64,000 bases of DNA from Rathayibacter sp. VKM Ac-2856 (GTDB taxonomy: Bacteria > Actinomycetota > Actinomycetes > Actinomycetales > Microbacteriaceae), in the NCBI RefSeq assembly GCF_013205055.1, contig NZ_JABMLF010000006.1, forward strand, positions 124,001 to 188,000, given 5' to 3'. A program made the position numbers and the translations under genes. Below, piece by piece: positions 63,272 to 64,000 of this stretch. The notes beneath the pieces were generated by a model. That model was not told the origin of the DNA, did no database searches, and saw only the letters and a program-made list of their open reading frames with translations. The first letter of the stretch is position 1. Every line of letters begins with the position of its first letter.

Positions 63272-64000
63272 ATGACCGACACCACCCCCACGTCCTCCTC
63301 CGCCTCGGAGCAGTTCGGCTCGAGCCGCGTCAAGCGCGGGCTCGCCGAGATGCTCAAGGGCGGCGTGATCATGGACGTCGTCGACGCCGACCAGGCGCGC
63401 ATCGCCGAGGACGCCGGAGCCGTCGCCGTGATGGCCCTCGAGCGCGTCCCCGCCGACATCCGCTCCCAGGGCGGCGTGGCGCGGATGAGCGACCCGGACC
63501 TGATCGACGGGATCGTCTCCGCCGTCTCCATCCCCGTCATGGCGAAGGCGCGCATCGGCCACTTCGTCGAGGCGCAGATCCTGCAGGAGCTCGGCGTCGA
63601 CTACATCGACGAGTCCGAGGTCCTCTCGCCCGCCGACTACGTGAACCACATCGACAAGTGGAACTTCACCGTCCCCTTCGTCTGCGGCGCCACCAACCTC
63701 GGCGAGGCCCTGCGCCGCATCACCGAGGGTGCGGCGATGATCCGCTCCAAGGGCGAGGCCGGCACCGGCGACGTCTCCGAGGCGACCAAGCACATCCGCA
63801 CCATCTCCGCCGAGGTGAACCGCCTGAAGTCCCTCACGAAGGACGAGCTCTACGTCGCCGCCAAGGAGCTGCAGGCGCCCTACGAGCTGGTCGCCGAGAT
63901 CGCGCAGACCGGCAAGCTCCCCGTCGTGCTCTTCACCGCCGGCGGTGTCGCGACCCCGGCCGACGCCGCGCTGATGATGCAGCTCGGCGCCGACGGCGTC
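63272..64000 (+). CDS. pdxS: Pyridoxal 5'-phosphate synthase subunit PdxS (3' truncated by the window)
   Basis: PdxS builds PLP from ribose 5-phosphate, glyceraldehyde 3-phosphate and ammonia supplied by the glutaminase PdxT. The first 243 residues are present. Visible are [22 protein letters not shown], then [24 protein letters not shown] (catalytic lysine) and [12 protein letters not shown] (second lysine and phosphate loop). ATG at 63272 is preceded by a weak GACTCGCGAA. The C-terminal part and the expected pdxT lie outside. Confidence 0.97.
   Translation, partial: MTDTTPTSSSASEQFGSSRVKRGLAEMLKGGVIMDVVDADQARIAEDAGAVAVMALERVPADIRSQGGVARMSDPDLIDGIVSAVSIPVMAKARIGHFVEAQILQELGVDYIDESEVLSPADYVNHIDKWNFTVPFVCGATNLGEALRRITEGAAMIRSKGEAGTGDVSEATKHIRTISAEVNRLKSLTKDELYVAAKELQAPYELVAEIAQTGKLPVVLFTAGGVATPADAALMMQLGADGV

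Overview
This window is about 64 kb of high-GC DNA from the chromosome of an actinobacterium, most probably a member of the Microbacteriaceae (Rathayibacter/Curtobacterium/Clavibacter-like). The evidence is the division cluster murG-murC-ftsQ-ftsZ-yggS-sepF-yggT-divIVA-lspA-rluD-dnaE, the actinobacterial cytochrome bcc-aa3 genes (ctaC, ctaD, ctaF; ctaE-qcrC-qcrA-qcrB), many GTG/TTG starts, and DUF3043 and DUF2510/DUF4190 proteins. The genus is an inference; no rRNA gene is present.

Layout. 1-8.1 kb: cell wall and division genes, lipoprotein signal peptidase and a pseudouridine synthase. 8.1-14.7 kb: dnaE, a palindromic repeat pair, then hisD-nrdR-pyrD. 14.8-20.6 kb: DUF3043 protein (minus), M20 dipeptidase, A-type Fe-S carrier, and the aa3 oxidase genes ctaC-ctaD-ctaF. 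20.7-21.95 kb: a gene-free repeat island lying between two strong terminators. 22.0-26.3 kb (minus): ctaE-qcrC-qcrA-qcrB. 26.4-34.9 kb: trpD, PTS-type dihydroxyacetone kinase dhaK-dhaL-dhaM, a PAP2/diacylglycerol-kinase fusion, a small unknown gene, a Nudix hydrolase, a GlcD-like flavoprotein and a YdjM-like membrane protein. 35.0-35.7 kb: four tRNA genes (Val-CAC on minus; Gly, Cys and Val-GAC on plus). 35.8-41.9 kb: GNAT, a FolP2-type DHPS homologue coupled to a RibD-C reductase, a perfect 24-bp inverted repeat, an APH-like kinase, YihY/BrkB, a CynX-type MFS protein and a DUF2510/DUF4190 protein. 42.0-59.7 kb: a complete Wzx/Wzy-type surface-polysaccharide locus. 60.1-64 kb: thrS with a structured leader, an Ap4A-phosphorylase-like HIT gene, another repeat cluster and the 5' part of pdxS.

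How the genes work together. The two respiratory blocks face each other across the repeat island and together encode the cytochrome bcc-aa3 supercomplex. The polysaccharide locus holds a polyprenyl-phosphate sugar transferase, a sugar oxidoreductase, an epimerase, two PLP aminotransferases, a PglD/NeuD-type acetyltransferase, several glycosyltransferases, a flippase, a polymerase and a chain-length regulator. Twelve of these genes (57990 to 43158) are joined by overlaps of 1-13 nt or a 3-nt gap, so they are probably translationally coupled. One is an unusual 918-residue fusion of a WecG/TagA domain with two GT2 domains. A convergent neighbour fuses a GNAT domain to a WbpD-like left-handed beta-helix acetyltransferase, and may complete an amino-sugar pathway.

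The least explained signal is a family of about 40-bp palindromic repeats in three intergenic regions. Their central hairpins differ in sequence but keep pairing, and they are embedded in larger composite repeats. I saw no CRISPR array, prophage, transposase or defence system.
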